In this document: positions 15,101-23,398 of the stretch, piece by piece | How the letters are laid out: each line of letters starts with the position of its first letter | Numbering within the stretch: the first letter of the stretch is position 1 | Source of the DNA: Azospirillum thiophilum | Lineage (GTDB): Bacteria; Pseudomonadota; Alphaproteobacteria; Azospirillales; Azospirillaceae | Direction of reading: 5' to 3' | DNA: 64,000 bases | Assembly: GCF_001305595.1 (NCBI RefSeq) | Contig: NZ_CP012404.1 | Location: forward strand, 124,001 to 188,000 | The notes under the pieces: generated by a model | The model's database searches: none | Seen by the model: the letters and a program-made list of their open reading frames with translations, nothing else | Told to the model about the DNA's origin: nothing | Position numbers and translations under genes: made by a program

Positions 15101-16552
15101 GTGGCGACCATGGAAAAGAAGGCGATGCTGGGTCCGAAGGTGCGCCGCCTGCGCCGCGACCGCGGGCTGACCCAGGCGCAGATGGCCGAGCAGCTGGCCA
15201 TCTCCCCCAGCTACCTGAACCTGATCGAGCACAACCAGCGCCCGGTCACCGTACCGCTGCTGCTGAAGCTGGGCCAGCAGTTCGGCGTCGACCTCCAGGC
15301 CTTCGCCGAGGATGAGGAAAGCCGGCTGGTGGCGGGGCTGCGCGAGGTGTTCGCCGACCCGCTGTTCGCCGGCTCCGACATCAAGAACCAGGATTTCCGC
15401 GAGCTGGCGGCGGTGGCGCCGACGCTGGGGCAGGCGGTGGTGGCGCTCTACCGCGGCTTCCGCGGCGCGCGCGACGACCTCCAGGCGCTGGCGGAGCGGG
15501 TGGCCGACCGCGAGAAGCTGCATCTGGTGCAGAACACCGGCTTCCCGCAGGACGAGGTGCGCGACCTGTTCCAGGCCCACTCCAACCATTTCCCCGAGCT
15601 GGAGGCGGCGGCCGAGGCGCTGTGGCAGGACGGCAGGCTGGAGCGCGGCGACCTCTACCGCGGGCTGGCCGACTGGCTGAACACCCAGCACAGCGTCCGC
15701 GTCCGCCTGCTGCCGTCGGAGGTGATGGGCTATGCCGTGCGCCGTTTCGACCGCCACAGCCGGCGCATCCTGCTGTCGGAGATGCTGGCGCCGTCGGGCC
15801 GCACCTTCCAGCTCGCCTGCCAGATCGCGCTGCTGCGCCACCGCGACCTGCTGAACGGCATCGTCGACGCCGCCGCCCTGTCGGGGGACGAGGCGCGGCG
15901 GCTGGCCCGCATCGGGCTGGCCAATTACTTCGCCGCGGCGGTGCTGATGCCCTATGCCCGCTTCCACGAGGCGGCGACCCAGCTCCGCTACGACATCGAG
16001 ATCCTGCGGCGGCGCTTCGACGCCTCCTTCGAGCAGGTCTGCCACCGGCTGACCACGCTGCACCGGCCGGGGGCCAAGGGCGTGCCCTTCTTCTTCATGC
16101 GGGTCGACAGCGCCGGCAACGTGTCGAAGCGCTTTTCCGGCGGCGGCTTCCATCTGGCGCGCTTCGGCGGCGGCTGCCCGCGCTGGATCGTCTACGAGGC
16201 GTTCCGCACGCCGGGCAAGATCCACAGCCAGGTGGCGGAGATGCCGGACGGCACCGCCTATTTCTCCATCGCCCGCACGGTGGTGAAGGCCGGCGGCGGC
16301 CACCGCAGCCCGCCCCAGCAATTCGCCGTCGCGCTTGGCTGCGACGTCCAGCATGCGGCGCAAGTCACCTATGCGGACGGTTTCGACCTGTCCAACACCG
16401 AGGCGGCGACGCCGATCGGGGTGAATTGCCGGCTCTGCCCGCGGCTGGACTGTTCGCAGCGGGCGTTCCCGCCGCTGAATCATCGGCTTATCGTCGACGA
16501 GAACCTGCGCGGCCTCTCCCCCTACCTGTTCGCCCCGCCCAGTGCCGAATAG
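15101..16552 (+). CDS. Short-chain fatty acyl transcriptional regulator (ScfR/RamB-like)
   Basis: A protein of about 483 residues. The N-terminal XRE-type helix-turn-helix is LRRDRGLTQAQMAEQLAISPSYLNLIEHNQRPVT. The middle region resembles the ImmA/IrrE-like domain but without an HExxH metal site. The C-terminal ScfR domain ends in GVNCRLCPRLDCSQRAFPPL, where three clustered cysteines could bind metal or sense redox. Proteins of this class control glyoxylate-cycle and propionyl-CoA genes in response to acyl-CoAs. The divergent aceA is its obvious target and the TTTGTAAA cluster its likely operator. I take GTG at 15101, since AGGAGGG lies 6 bases upstream; ATG at 15110 is the alternative and is 15 bases from that site. 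Confidence 0.88.
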   Translation: MATMEKKAMLGPKVRRLRRDRGLTQAQMAEQLAISPSYLNLIEHNQRPVTVPLLLKLGQQFGVDLQAFAEDEESRLVAGLREVFADPLFAGSDIKNQDFRELAAVAPTLGQAVVALYRGFRGARDDLQALAERVADREKLHLVQNTGFPQDEVRDLFQAHSNHFPELEAAAEALWQDGRLERGDLYRGLADWLNTQHSVRVRLLPSEVMGYAVRRFDRHSRRILLSEMLAPSGRTFQLACQIALLRHRDLLNGIVDAAALSGDEARRLARIGLANYFAAAVLMPYARFHEAATQLRYDIEILRRRFDASFEQVCHRLTTLHRPGAKGVPFFFMRVDSAGNVSKRFSGGGFHLARFGGGCPRWIVYEAFRTPGKIHSQVAEMPDGTAYFSIARTVVKAGGGHRSPPQQFAVALGCDVQHAAQVTYADGFDLSNTEAATPIGVNCRLCPRLDCSQRAFPPLNHRLIVDENLRGLSPYLFAPPSAE

Positions 16553-16560
16553 GCGGCGGA

Positions 16561-16574
16561 TTGACCGGGATCAA
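16561..16574. promoter_or_regulatory. FNR/FixK-like box upstream of fpr
   Basis: TTGACCGGGATCAA differs from the TTGAT-N4-ATCAA consensus at one position. It lies 217 bp before the fpr start codon in a 238-bp intergenic region. A TATAAA at 16627-16632 could serve as a -10 element, which would put the box centre near -71, a position used by class I activators. The promoter assignment is speculative. Confidence 0.4.
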
Positions 16575-16790
16575 TGTTGTACGGCAAAGACTGTGTTGTT
16601 TGCCGGAAAGCCCGTCAAATGACTGGTATAAACCCATGGCCTTCGGCCGGCTTTGTTGATAGGGTCCGGCCGTTGCGTCGCGGCAGCTCCGCTTGTCACC
16701 CGTGCATCGGCCACCTGAACGCAGCGTCCCGGACATCGGCATTTAACGCCGCCAAGATCGACTTGGCACTGCAGGTTTTGGAACGCCCCC

Positions 16791-17564
16791 ATGAGCAACT
16801 TGATCAAAGAACGCGTGCTGACCGTTCACCACTGGACCGACACGCTGTTCAGCTTCACCACCACGCGCGATCCGTCCTTCCGCTTCCTGCCGGGGCAGTT
16901 CACCATGATCGGGCTGGAGGTCAACGGCCGGCCCCTGCTGCGCGCCTACAGCCTGGTCAGCGCCCATTACGAGGAGACGCTGGAGTTCTTCAGCATCAAG
17001 GTGCAGGACGGCCCGCTGACCTCGCGCCTGCAGCACCTGAAGGAAGGCGACACGCTGCTGGTGAACCGCAAGGCGACCGGCACGCTGATCACCGACAACC
17101 TGCTTCCCGGGCGGAACCTGTATCTGCTGAGCACCGGCACCGGCCTGGCGCCGTTCCTCAGCATCATCAAGGACCCGGAGATGTACGAGAAGTTCGACCG
17201 GGTGATCCTGACCCACGGCACCCGCACGGTGGCCGAGCTGGCCTATGACGAGCTGATCCACAACGCCCTGCCGGAGAACGAGTTCTTCGGCGAGCAGGTG
17301 AAGGAGAAGCTGCTGTACTACCCGACCGTGACGCGCGAGCCCTTCCGCAACCAGGGCCGGCTGACCACGCTGATGGAGACCGGCCAGCTGTACAGCGACC
17401 TGGGCCTGCCGGAGCTCGATGCCGAGAAGGACCGGGTGATGATCTGCGGCAGCCCGGCCATGCTGGCCGAGACCACCGCAATGATGGAGCGCCGCGGCTT
17501 CTTCATGGGCACCAACGGCGAGCCGGGCGGCTTCGTCATCGAGAAGGCGTTCGTCGAGCGGTGA
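16791..17564 (+). CDS. fpr: Ferredoxin/flavodoxin-NADP+ reductase
   Basis: A 257-residue flavoenzyme of the bacterial subclass I FPR family, which exchanges electrons between NADPH and ferredoxin or flavodoxin. The FAD motif is R51-A-Y-S54 (LLRAYSLVSA). The NADP-binding LLSTGTGLAPFLSIIKDPE and the VILTHGTRTVAELAY motif follow, and MICGSPAM precedes a C-terminus ending AFVER. A terminal aromatic-plus-extension of this kind (close to Azotobacter FPR) is usual for the subclass. In related bacteria fpr supplies electrons for oxidative-stress repair and nitrogen fixation. The ribosome site is weak. A palindromic repeat follows the stop. Confidence 0.94.
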   Translation: MSNLIKERVLTVHHWTDTLFSFTTTRDPSFRFLPGQFTMIGLEVNGRPLLRAYSLVSAHYEETLEFFSIKVQDGPLTSRLQHLKEGDTLLVNRKATGTLITDNLLPGRNLYLLSTGTGLAPFLSIIKDPEMYEKFDRVILTHGTRTVAELAYDELIHNALPENEFFGEQVKEKLLYYPTVTREPFRNQGRLTTLMETGQLYSDLGLPELDAEKDRVMICGSPAMLAETTAMMERRGFFMGTNGEPGGFVIEKAFVER

Positions 17565-17590
17565 GGGTGGAGGGGGGTGTCGGCTGACGA

Positions 17591-17723
17591 TGCCCCCTCC
17601 CTGACCCTCCCCCGCTTTGCGGGAGAGGGAACTCCGCTGCACCTTCGCAAAAATCCTGCCCCCTCTCCCGCGATCGGACCGGCCTTCGGCCGGCCGAGAG
17701 CGGGGGAGGGATGGGGAGGGGGC
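17591..17723. repeat. Dispersed palindromic element after fpr
   Basis: The ends are inverted copies (TGCCCCCTCCCTGACCCT at the left, AGGGATGGGGAGGGGGCA at the right). Within them CCTCCCCCGCTTTGCGGGAGAGG and a second half, CCCTCTCCCGCG...GCGGGGGAGGG, enclose GGCCGGCC-type hairpins. It is closely related to the element at 56.12 kb. Confidence 0.8.
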
Positions 17724-17829
17724 ACGCGGGCGTCCACATAATGTCACGGCCCTTTCCGGAATAATCCCCGCTTCCGCACGTTTACCGCTCTGTGACGAAG
17801 GCACGTCACTCAATCCTTGACCGACTGGC

Positions 17830-17860
17830 GGGCGCGCCTCCTTTGGGGGGCGCGCCCATT
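17830..17860 (+). terminator. Terminator-like hairpin upstream of the GH17 gene
   Basis: GGGCGCGCC (17830-17838) pairs with GGCGCGCCC (17849-17857), followed by ATTTTC. It lies 266 bases after fpr and beyond the repeat, so it could end fpr read-through or a short independent transcript beginning after 17740. Confidence 0.55.
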
Positions 17861-17955
17861 TTCATGGCGGGGCCGGTGAATAAAAACGCCGTCCGGCCTG
17901 TTGGTGCGACCGTCGCCGTTCAAACCGCCGAGCCTTTGGTGTAGACATCCCGCCC

Positions 17956-19749
17956 ATGCGCCCGATCCTCATCCTTGCCGCGATCCTCGTCGCCGGCCTC
18001 GCGAATCTCGCCGTCTGGTCCCTGCCGAACCGGCCGGTGCCGCTCGATCCGCCGCCGGGCGGCAAGCTGCGCAGCGTGTCCTTCGCCCCCTTCCGCGACG
18101 GCCAGAGCCCGCTGACCCAGGTCTTCCCGACCACCGCCCAGATCGAGGAGGATCTGGCGGCGCTGGCGCCGCAGGTCGCCGGTGTGCGCACCTACACCTC
18201 GCTGGAAGGCTTGCAGGTGGTGCCGGAACTGGCGCGCAAGCATGGCATCCAGGTCACCATGGGGGCGTGGCTGTCCTCCAAGACCGAGAAGAACGAGGCG
18301 GAGATCGCCTCGCTGATCGACCTCGCCAACCGCTATCCCGACGTCATCACCCGCGTCATCGTCGGCAACGAGGTGCTGCTGCGGCGCGAGCTGACGCCGG
18401 AGCAGGTCACCGGCTACATCGACCGGGTCAAGGCGGCGGTGAAACAGCCGGTGTCCTATGCCGACGTGTGGGAGTGGTGGCTGAAATACCCGCAGATCGC
18501 GGATCACGTCGACTACCTGACCATCCATCTGCTGCCCTATTGGGAGGATGTGCCGGCCGGCGTCGAGGGCGCGACCGAGCGCATCCGCCACAGCTACCGC
18601 ATCATCGCCCAGCGCTTTCCCGGCAAACCGATCCTGGTCGGCGAGACCGGCTGGCCGACCGCGGGGCGGTCGCGCGGCGCCGCGGTGCCCGGGCTGGTCA
18701 ACAAGGCTACCTTCGTCAACGCCTTCGTCCGCATGGCCGAGCAGGAGGGCTTCGACTACAACGTCATCGAGGCCTTCGACCAGGAATGGAAGGCCAAGCT
18801 CGAGGGCACCGTCGGCGGCCATTGGGGCCTCTACAATGCCGACCGCTCGCCGAAATTCTCGCTGGCTGGGCCGGTGGTCGGCAATGTGGCGTGGCCCTGG
18901 CTGTTCGCGGTCTCCAGCGGGCTGGCGCTGGTGCTGCTGGGCGGGCTGGCGCTGTTGCGCCGCCACCTGCCGGGCACCGGCTGGGCCGTGCTGATCCTGC
19001 TGGCCCAGGCGCTGTCCACTCTTTATGTCCGCGCCGCCTTCGTCGCCGCCCACGGCAAGCATTACTGGCAGGACACGACGCTGGCCATCGCCATGCTGGC
19101 GCTGACCGCGGCGCTGGCGCTGGCGGTGCTGCTGACCGCCCATCGCACGCTGGCGAGCGGCGGTCTGGCGCGCGAGCCGCTGGTCGGCCTGCGCCACGCC
19201 CGCCCTGCCCTGACCCGCACCGAGCGGGTGGGGCGGTGGAGCGCCGTGGCGCTGGGCGCGGTGGCGCTGGTCTGGTCGCTGCTGATCGTCTATGACGGCC
19301 GTTACCGCGACTTCCCCAACCCCTACCTGCTGATCCCGGCGCTGGCCCTGCCGGCGCTTGGGCTGGTCCGCGCCGCCCGCCGGCCGGTGGGGACCGGGGT
19401 CCGAGATGCGCTCGGCATCGCCGGCCTGTTCCGCCCGGCGGTGCCCGCCGCCGCCACCGACGACGATGGCGGGCCGCGCGGCCTGTGCGGCGCCGTCCGC
19501 CGCCTGCCGGTCGAAGCGGCGCTGGCCTTCGGCCTGCTGCTGGCCGCGCTGCTGACCGTGCTTGCCGAAGGCTTCGTGCCGCTCGAATCGCTGATCTACG
19601 GCCAGCTGCCCTTCATGGAGGCCCTGCACGAGGTCGATTGGAGCCGCCCGAACTGGGAGGCGCTGGGCTGGGCCGGCCTGCAGGTCCTGCTGGCGCTGCC
19701 CTTCCTGGCCGGGCTGTGGAGTGCCCGGCGACCACTGCGGCGGATTTGA
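17956..19749 (+). CDS. Membrane-bound glycoside hydrolase family 17 protein (beta-1,3-glucan glucosyltransferase-like)
   Basis: A 597-residue protein with an N-terminal signal anchor (residues 3-20), an extracytoplasmic GH17 domain (about 35-310) and a C-terminal membrane region with roughly eight helices. The GH17 acid/base glutamate is E139 in RVIVGNEVLL and the nucleophile E230 in LVGETGWPTAG. The C-terminal membrane part resembles bacterial NdvC-type proteins, which remodel cyclic or linear beta-glucans in the periplasm. The role in glucan synthesis or branching is inferred from family. The gene appears to stand alone; a LysE-type exporter starts 75 bp later on the same strand. Confidence 0.85.
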   Translation: MRPILILAAILVAGLANLAVWSLPNRPVPLDPPPGGKLRSVSFAPFRDGQSPLTQVFPTTAQIEEDLAALAPQVAGVRTYTSLEGLQVVPELARKHGIQVTMGAWLSSKTEKNEAEIASLIDLANRYPDVITRVIVGNEVLLRRELTPEQVTGYIDRVKAAVKQPVSYADVWEWWLKYPQIADHVDYLTIHLLPYWEDVPAGVEGATERIRHSYRIIAQRFPGKPILVGETGWPTAGRSRGAAVPGLVNKATFVNAFVRMAEQEGFDYNVIEAFDQEWKAKLEGTVGGHWGLYNADRSPKFSLAGPVVGNVAWPWLFAVSSGLALVLLGGLALLRRHLPGTGWAVLILLAQALSTLYVRAAFVAAHGKHYWQDTTLAIAMLALTAALALAVLLTAHRTLASGGLAREPLVGLRHARPALTRTERVGRWSAVALGAVALVWSLLIVYDGRYRDFPNPYLLIPALALPALGLVRAARRPVGTGVRDALGIAGLFRPAVPAAATDDDGGPRGLCGAVRRLPVEAALAFGLLLAALLTVLAEGFVPLESLIYGQLPFMEALHEVDWSRPNWEALGWAGLQVLLALPFLAGLWSARRPLRRI

Positions 19750-19824
19750 TCGCACTCCCCAGTTGCATGGGGCGGGCTGCTGTGGATTGATGGGCGGGTC
19801 TTTGCCGAACTGGAGACCCGCCCG

Positions 19825-20451
19825 ATGTCGCCCGAACTGTGGCTCGCCTTTGCCGCCGCCTCCGCCGTCATGCTGATGATCCCCGGCCCGACGGTGCTGA
19901 TCGTCGTTTCCTACGCGCTGGGCCATGGCCGGCGCTCGGCCATGGCGACGGTGGCCGGGGTGGCGCTCGGCGACTTCACCGCCATGACCGCCTCGATGCT
20001 TGGGCTGGGCGTGCTGCTGTCGACCTCGGCGGCGCTGTTCACCCTGCTGAAATGGGCGGGGGCGGCCTATCTGGTCTATCTCGGCCTCAAGCTGTGGCGG
20101 GCGCCGGTCGGGACCGGCGAGGCGGTGGCCGACGATCAGCCGGTGCGGCCCTGGCGCATGATGCTGCACACCTACGCCGTCACCGCGCTGAACCCGAAGA
20201 GCATCGTCTTCTTCGTCGCCTTCCTGCCGCAGTTCCTCGACACCGGCCGGCCGCTGGCTGGGCAGATGGTGGTGATGGAGGCGACCTTCCTGGTGCTGGC
20301 GACGCTGAACGCCGCCGGCTATGCCCTGCTGGCCTCGGCGGCACGCCGCGCGGTGCGGACGCCGTCGGTGCAGCGCACCGTCAACCGGGTCGGCGGGTCG
20401 CTGCTGATGGGCGCCGGCCTGCTGACCGTCGCCTGGAAACGGACGGCGTGA
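19825..20451 (+). CDS. LysE/RhtB family amino-acid exporter
   Basis: A 208-residue inner-membrane protein with five or six hydrophobic helices. The family signature is near the start (MLMIPGPTVLIVVSYALGHG, residues 17-35). WAGAAYLVYLGLKLWRAP marks the third helix, and NPKSIVFFVAFLPQFLD the loop typical of RhtB/LysE exporters. The substrate (often homoserine lactone, threonine, lysine or arginine) cannot be assigned. GGAG precedes ATG 19825. The downstream region holds several strong hairpins, so transcription probably ends before the convergent dapB. Confidence 0.9.
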   Translation: MSPELWLAFAAASAVMLMIPGPTVLIVVSYALGHGRRSAMATVAGVALGDFTAMTASMLGLGVLLSTSAALFTLLKWAGAAYLVYLGLKLWRAPVGTGEAVADDQPVRPWRMMLHTYAVTALNPKSIVFFVAFLPQFLDTGRPLAGQMVVMEATFLVLATLNAAGYALLASAARRAVRTPSVQRTVNRVGGSLLMGAGLLTVAWKRTA

Positions 20452-20487
20452 CGCGAGGCTTTTGCGTGCCGGGGGGGCATACCAGTA

Positions 20488-20522
20488 CCGGAAAGTTCCG
20501 ACCTTTGGTCGGCACTTTCCGG
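20488..20522. terminator. Hairpin after the LysE-type gene
   Basis: CCGGAAAGTTCCGAC (20488-20502) and GTCGGCACTTTCCGG (20508-20522) form a 15-bp stem with one mismatch and a 5-base loop, 37 bases after the stop codon. No T-run follows. A further GCGGGCC/GGCCCGC stem lies at 20551-20581. Confidence 0.55.
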
Positions 20523-20599
20523 CCCCTCAGACGCCGGGCGGCCCACGTCCGCGGGCCTTGGCTTCGCGGGCATGGGCCCGCGCGGCCGCCGTCGCGGCC

Positions 20600-20640
20600 G
20601 ATACCAGGGTCAGAAGCCAGAACTTTCTGACCCTGGTATC
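20600..20640. terminator. 16-bp perfect hairpin overlapping the dapB stop codon
   Basis: GATACCAGGGTCAGAA (20600-20615) is perfectly mirrored at 20625-20640 around a 9-base loop. The right arm contains part of the dapB stop codon (20639-20641). It is the third large hairpin within 160 bp of this convergent gap. Confidence 0.6.
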
Positions 20641-21436
20641 AGACCCCCAGCACGTTCCGCATGGTATAGAGGCCCGGCGTCTTGTCCTGGGCCCACAGGG
20701 CGGCGCGGACGGCGCCCTTGGCGTAGATCTGGCGGCCGGACGCCTTGTGGGTCAGCTCGATCCGCTCGCCGTCGCCGGCGAACATCACGGTGTGGTCGCC
20801 GATCACGTCGCCGCCGCGCAGTGTGGCGAAGCCGATCTCGCCGGCCGGGCGGGCGCCGGTGTGGCCGTCGCGGACCTTCTGCCAGACATCCTCCAGCGCG
20901 ACGCCGCGCCCGGCTGCCGCCGCCCGGCCGAGGCCGAGCGCGGTGCCCGAGGGCGCATCCACCTTGCGGCGGTGGTGCATCTCCAGGATGTCGATGTCGA
21001 AATCGTCGCCCAGCGTGTGGGCCACCTGTTCGACCAGCGCCAGCAGCAGGTTGACGCCGAGCGACATGTTCGGCGACTGGACGATGGCGGTGTGGGTGGC
21101 GGCGGTGGCGACGGCCGCCTGCTGCGACGGGTTCAGGCCGGTGGTGCCGACGACCAGCACGGTTTCCGACTGGGCGGCGAGCGCAGCATGGAGTTCGGTC
21201 GCGTCGGGGCTGGTGAAGTCGATCACCGCGTCCGACTGGGCGAACAGCGCGACCGGATCGTCGATGGCGGCGACGCCCAGCGGGTCGATGCCGGCCAGCA
21301 GGCCCAGATCCTTGCCCAGCGCCGGGCCGCCCGTCCGTTCGGTCCCGCCGGCCAGCGTGCAGCCCGCGGTGGCCGCGATCTCGCGCACCAGCATCTGCCC
21401 CATGCGCCCCGCGCAGCCGACGATACCGATCTTCAT
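20639..21436 (-). CDS. dapB: 4-hydroxy-tetrahydrodipicolinate reductase
   Basis: A 265-residue enzyme that reduces the dihydrodipicolinate intermediate with NAD(P)H in lysine and diaminopimelate synthesis, and hence in peptidoglycan synthesis. The dinucleotide motif GCAGRMGQM is at residues 7-15. The catalytic loop EMHHRRKVDAPSGTAL has the conserved His-His and Lys, and VGTTGL and GVNLLLALVEQVA are also standard. ATG at 21436 gives the expected MKIGIVG start; AAGGG lies 9 bases upstream. The gap to znuA, on the same strand upstream, is 76 bp. Another possible lysine-pathway enzyme (the aminotransferase at 27222) lies 6 kb away. Confidence 0.95.
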   Translation of the reverse strand: MKIGIVGCAGRMGQMLVREIAATAGCTLAGGTERTGGPALGKDLGLLAGIDPLGVAAIDDPVALFAQSDAVIDFTSPDATELHAALAAQSETVLVVGTTGLNPSQQAAVATAATHTAIVQSPNMSLGVNLLLALVEQVAHTLGDDFDIDILEMHHRRKVDAPSGTALGLGRAAAAGRGVALEDVWQKVRDGHTGARPAGEIGFATLRGGDVIGDHTVMFAGDGERIELTHKASGRQIYAKGAVRAALWAQDKTPGLYTMRNVLGV

Positions 21437-21512
21437 GACGCACATCCCTTGTTCGAGCATCCGGAACCGGGCTTCCCCGCTGCCAGCGGTTTAGCACAGG
21501 CTCCGCCCCGGC

Positions 21513-22493
21513 TTAAGCGCCAAGGCAGCCGCGCAGCGATGCGGCGAGGTTGCGCAGCAGGGTGGGGTAGAGCGCCACGCCCTCCGCCAGATCGGCCCCT
21601 TCGGGGTCGAGCACGCCGGTCTTGGCCTTGGTGCCCTCGACCACGGTCTGGACCAGCGCCGGCTCGAACTGCGGCTCGGCGAAGACGCAGGCGGCGCCCA
21701 GCCCGCCGATCTTGGCGCGGATCGCCGACAGCCGCTTGGCTGAAGGACGGCGGTCCGGGCTGACGGTGATCGAGCCAACCGCCGACAGGTCGTAGCGCGC
21801 CTCGAAATACTGGTAGGCGTCGTGGAAGACGACGAAGGGCTTGTCCTTCAGCGGCGCCAGCGTCGCCTTCAACTCGGCGTCCAGCGCGTCGAGCGCCTGG
21901 AGCGTGCGGTCGGCGTTGGTGCGGTAGGCCTCGGCATCGGCGGGATCGCGGGCGGCGAGCGCCTCCGCCGTCGCGACGACGATGGCGCGGGCATTGGCGG
22001 GATCGAGCCAGATGTGGCTGTTCAGCTCCTCATGCTCGTCACCGTGGTCATGGTCCTTGTGGTCATGCGCCTTGTGGTCGTGGCCCTTATGGTCGTGGCT
22101 CTCATGGCCATGGTCGTGGGCCTCCCACGCCCCGCCCTCGCGGCTTTCCAGCAGGGTCAGCCCCTTCAGCTCCATCAGGGTCAGCAGCCTGGCCTTCGGG
22201 GCGTTGGCCTTCAGCGGCTTTTCCAGGAAACTTTCCAGCTCCGGCCCGACCCAGACGACGAGGTCCGCGGCCGACAGCGCCTTGGCGTCCGATGGCTTCA
22301 TCGCGTAGCTGTGCGGCGAGGCGCCGCCGCGCACCAGCAGCGCCGGTTCGCCGACGCCCTGCATGACCGCGGCGACCAGCGAATGGATCGGCTTGATCGA
22401 CACCACCACTTTCGGCGCATCGGCCAATGCCGGCAGCGCCGGGGAGACGAACAGGGCGGACAGGAGGGCGGCGGACAGCGCGTTGAGGCGCAT
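21513..22493 (-). CDS. znuA: Zinc ABC transporter, periplasmic zinc-binding protein
   Basis: A 326-residue cluster A-I solute-binding protein. A signal peptide covers about residues 1-24 (MRLNALSAALLSALFVSPALPALA). The first metal histidine is in SIKPIHSLVAAVM, the next in GGASPHSYAMKPSDA. A histidine/aspartate-rich loop (about residues 124-155, many HDH repeats) follows, then HIWLDPANA and the late VFHDAYQYFE motif. This loop is the hallmark separating Zn from Mn binders. GAGAGGA lies 8 bases before ATG 22493. It is divergent from znuCB across a Zur-like palindrome, so expression should rise under zinc limitation. Confidence 0.96.
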   Translation of the reverse strand: MRLNALSAALLSALFVSPALPALADAPKVVVSIKPIHSLVAAVMQGVGEPALLVRGGASPHSYAMKPSDAKALSAADLVVWVGPELESFLEKPLKANAPKARLLTLMELKGLTLLESREGGAWEAHDHGHESHDHKGHDHKAHDHKDHDHGDEHEELNSHIWLDPANARAIVVATAEALAARDPADAEAYRTNADRTLQALDALDAELKATLAPLKDKPFVVFHDAYQYFEARYDLSAVGSITVSPDRRPSAKRLSAIRAKIGGLGAACVFAEPQFEPALVQTVVEGTKAKTGVLDPEGADLAEGVALYPTLLRNLAASLRGCLGA

Positions 22494-22563
22494 GGGAGGG
22501 ATCCTCTCGACTTGCTGGACAGGCTGCTGGATTTCAGCGCATAGGGAAGCCATGCTCAACTGG

Positions 22564-22583
22564 TGTCACGTTATAACGTAACA
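22564..22583. promoter_or_regulatory. Zur box between znuA and znuCB
   Basis: TGTCACGTTATAACGTAACA is a 20-bp near-perfect palindrome with a perfect 12-bp core (ACGTTATAACGT). It resembles the GTTATA-ATAAC Zur sites of alphaproteobacteria. Its last base is the first base of the znuC start codon, and it lies 70 bp from znuA, so one site could repress both directions. Confidence 0.75.
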
Positions 22584-23398
22584 TGTCAATATCCAGCCCG
22601 CAGCGCGATAAATCCGACCAGCTCGACAGCGACCTGTTTGCCGGCCCGCTCGCCTGGACCGAGGACCTGACCGTCCGCTTCGGCCGCCGCACCGTGCTGG
22701 ACCGCGTCAACGTCGCCGTCCAGCCGGGGGAGGTGGTGACGCTGATCGGTCCCAACGGCGCCGGCAAGACGACGCTGGTGCGCGCGGTGCTGGGGCTGGT
22801 GGCGCCCGGCGGCGGGCGGGTGCTGCGGCGTCCGGGGCTGCGCGTCGGCTACATGCCGCAGAAGCTGGCGGTGGACCAGACGCTGCCGCTGACCGTGCGC
22901 CGGTTCCTGGCGCTGTGGCGGCCGGTGACCGCCGAGCGGGTGGAGGCGGCGCTGGAGGAGGCCGGGGTGGCGCGGCTCGCCGATTCGGCCGTGCAGACCA
23001 TCTCCGGCGGCGAGATGCAGCGGGTGCTGCTGGCCCGCGCCCTGCTGGGCGAGCCTGACCTGCTGGTGCTGGACGAGCCGGACCAGGCGGTCGACGTCCA
23101 TGGGCAGGCCGAGCTGTTCCACCGCATCGCCCAGGTGCGGCAGCGCCGCGGCTGCGGCGTCCTGCTGGTCAGCCACGACCTGCACACGGTGATGGCGCGC
23201 ACCGACCGGGTGATTTGCCTGAACGGGCATGTCTGCTGTTCCGGCCGGCCGGAGGATGTCAGCCGGCATCCGGAATACCATGCCCTGTTCGGCGGCCATG
23301 CCGCCGATCTCGCTGTCTACCTGCACCACCACGACCACGCCCATGCCGAGGACGGCAAGGTCGTGCATGACCATGACGGGGGCTGCTGCCATGGATGA
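22583..23398 (+). CDS. znuC: Zinc ABC transporter, ATP-binding protein
   Basis: A 271-residue ABC ATPase. Walker A is GPNGAGKTT (about 56-64), the signature is TISGGEMQRVLLARALL, Walker B is LLVLDEP, and the switch histidine is in LLVSHDLH. The C-terminus is histidine-rich (HHHDHAHAED...HDHDGGCCHG), which may bind zinc. The first ATG, at 22583, overlaps the Zur palindrome and has no Shine-Dalgarno; the message may be leaderless, or translation may start further in. The stop codon overlaps the znuB start by 8 bp, showing translational coupling. Confidence 0.94.
   Translation: MSISSPQRDKSDQLDSDLFAGPLAWTEDLTVRFGRRTVLDRVNVAVQPGEVVTLIGPNGAGKTTLVRAVLGLVAPGGGRVLRRPGLRVGYMPQKLAVDQTLPLTVRRFLALWRPVTAERVEAALEEAGVARLADSAVQTISGGEMQRVLLARALLGEPDLLVLDEPDQAVDVHGQAELFHRIAQVRQRRGCGVLLVSHDLHTVMARTDRVICLNGHVCCSGRPEDVSRHPEYHALFGGHAADLAVYLHHHDHAHAEDGKVVHDHDGGCCHG

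Noticed and set aside
17920..20169. A 749-residue minus-strand open frame opposite the GH17 and LysE-type genes
   Set aside because: It is rich in Gln, Arg, His and Gly with no motif; the plus-strand genes have catalytic and family signatures.
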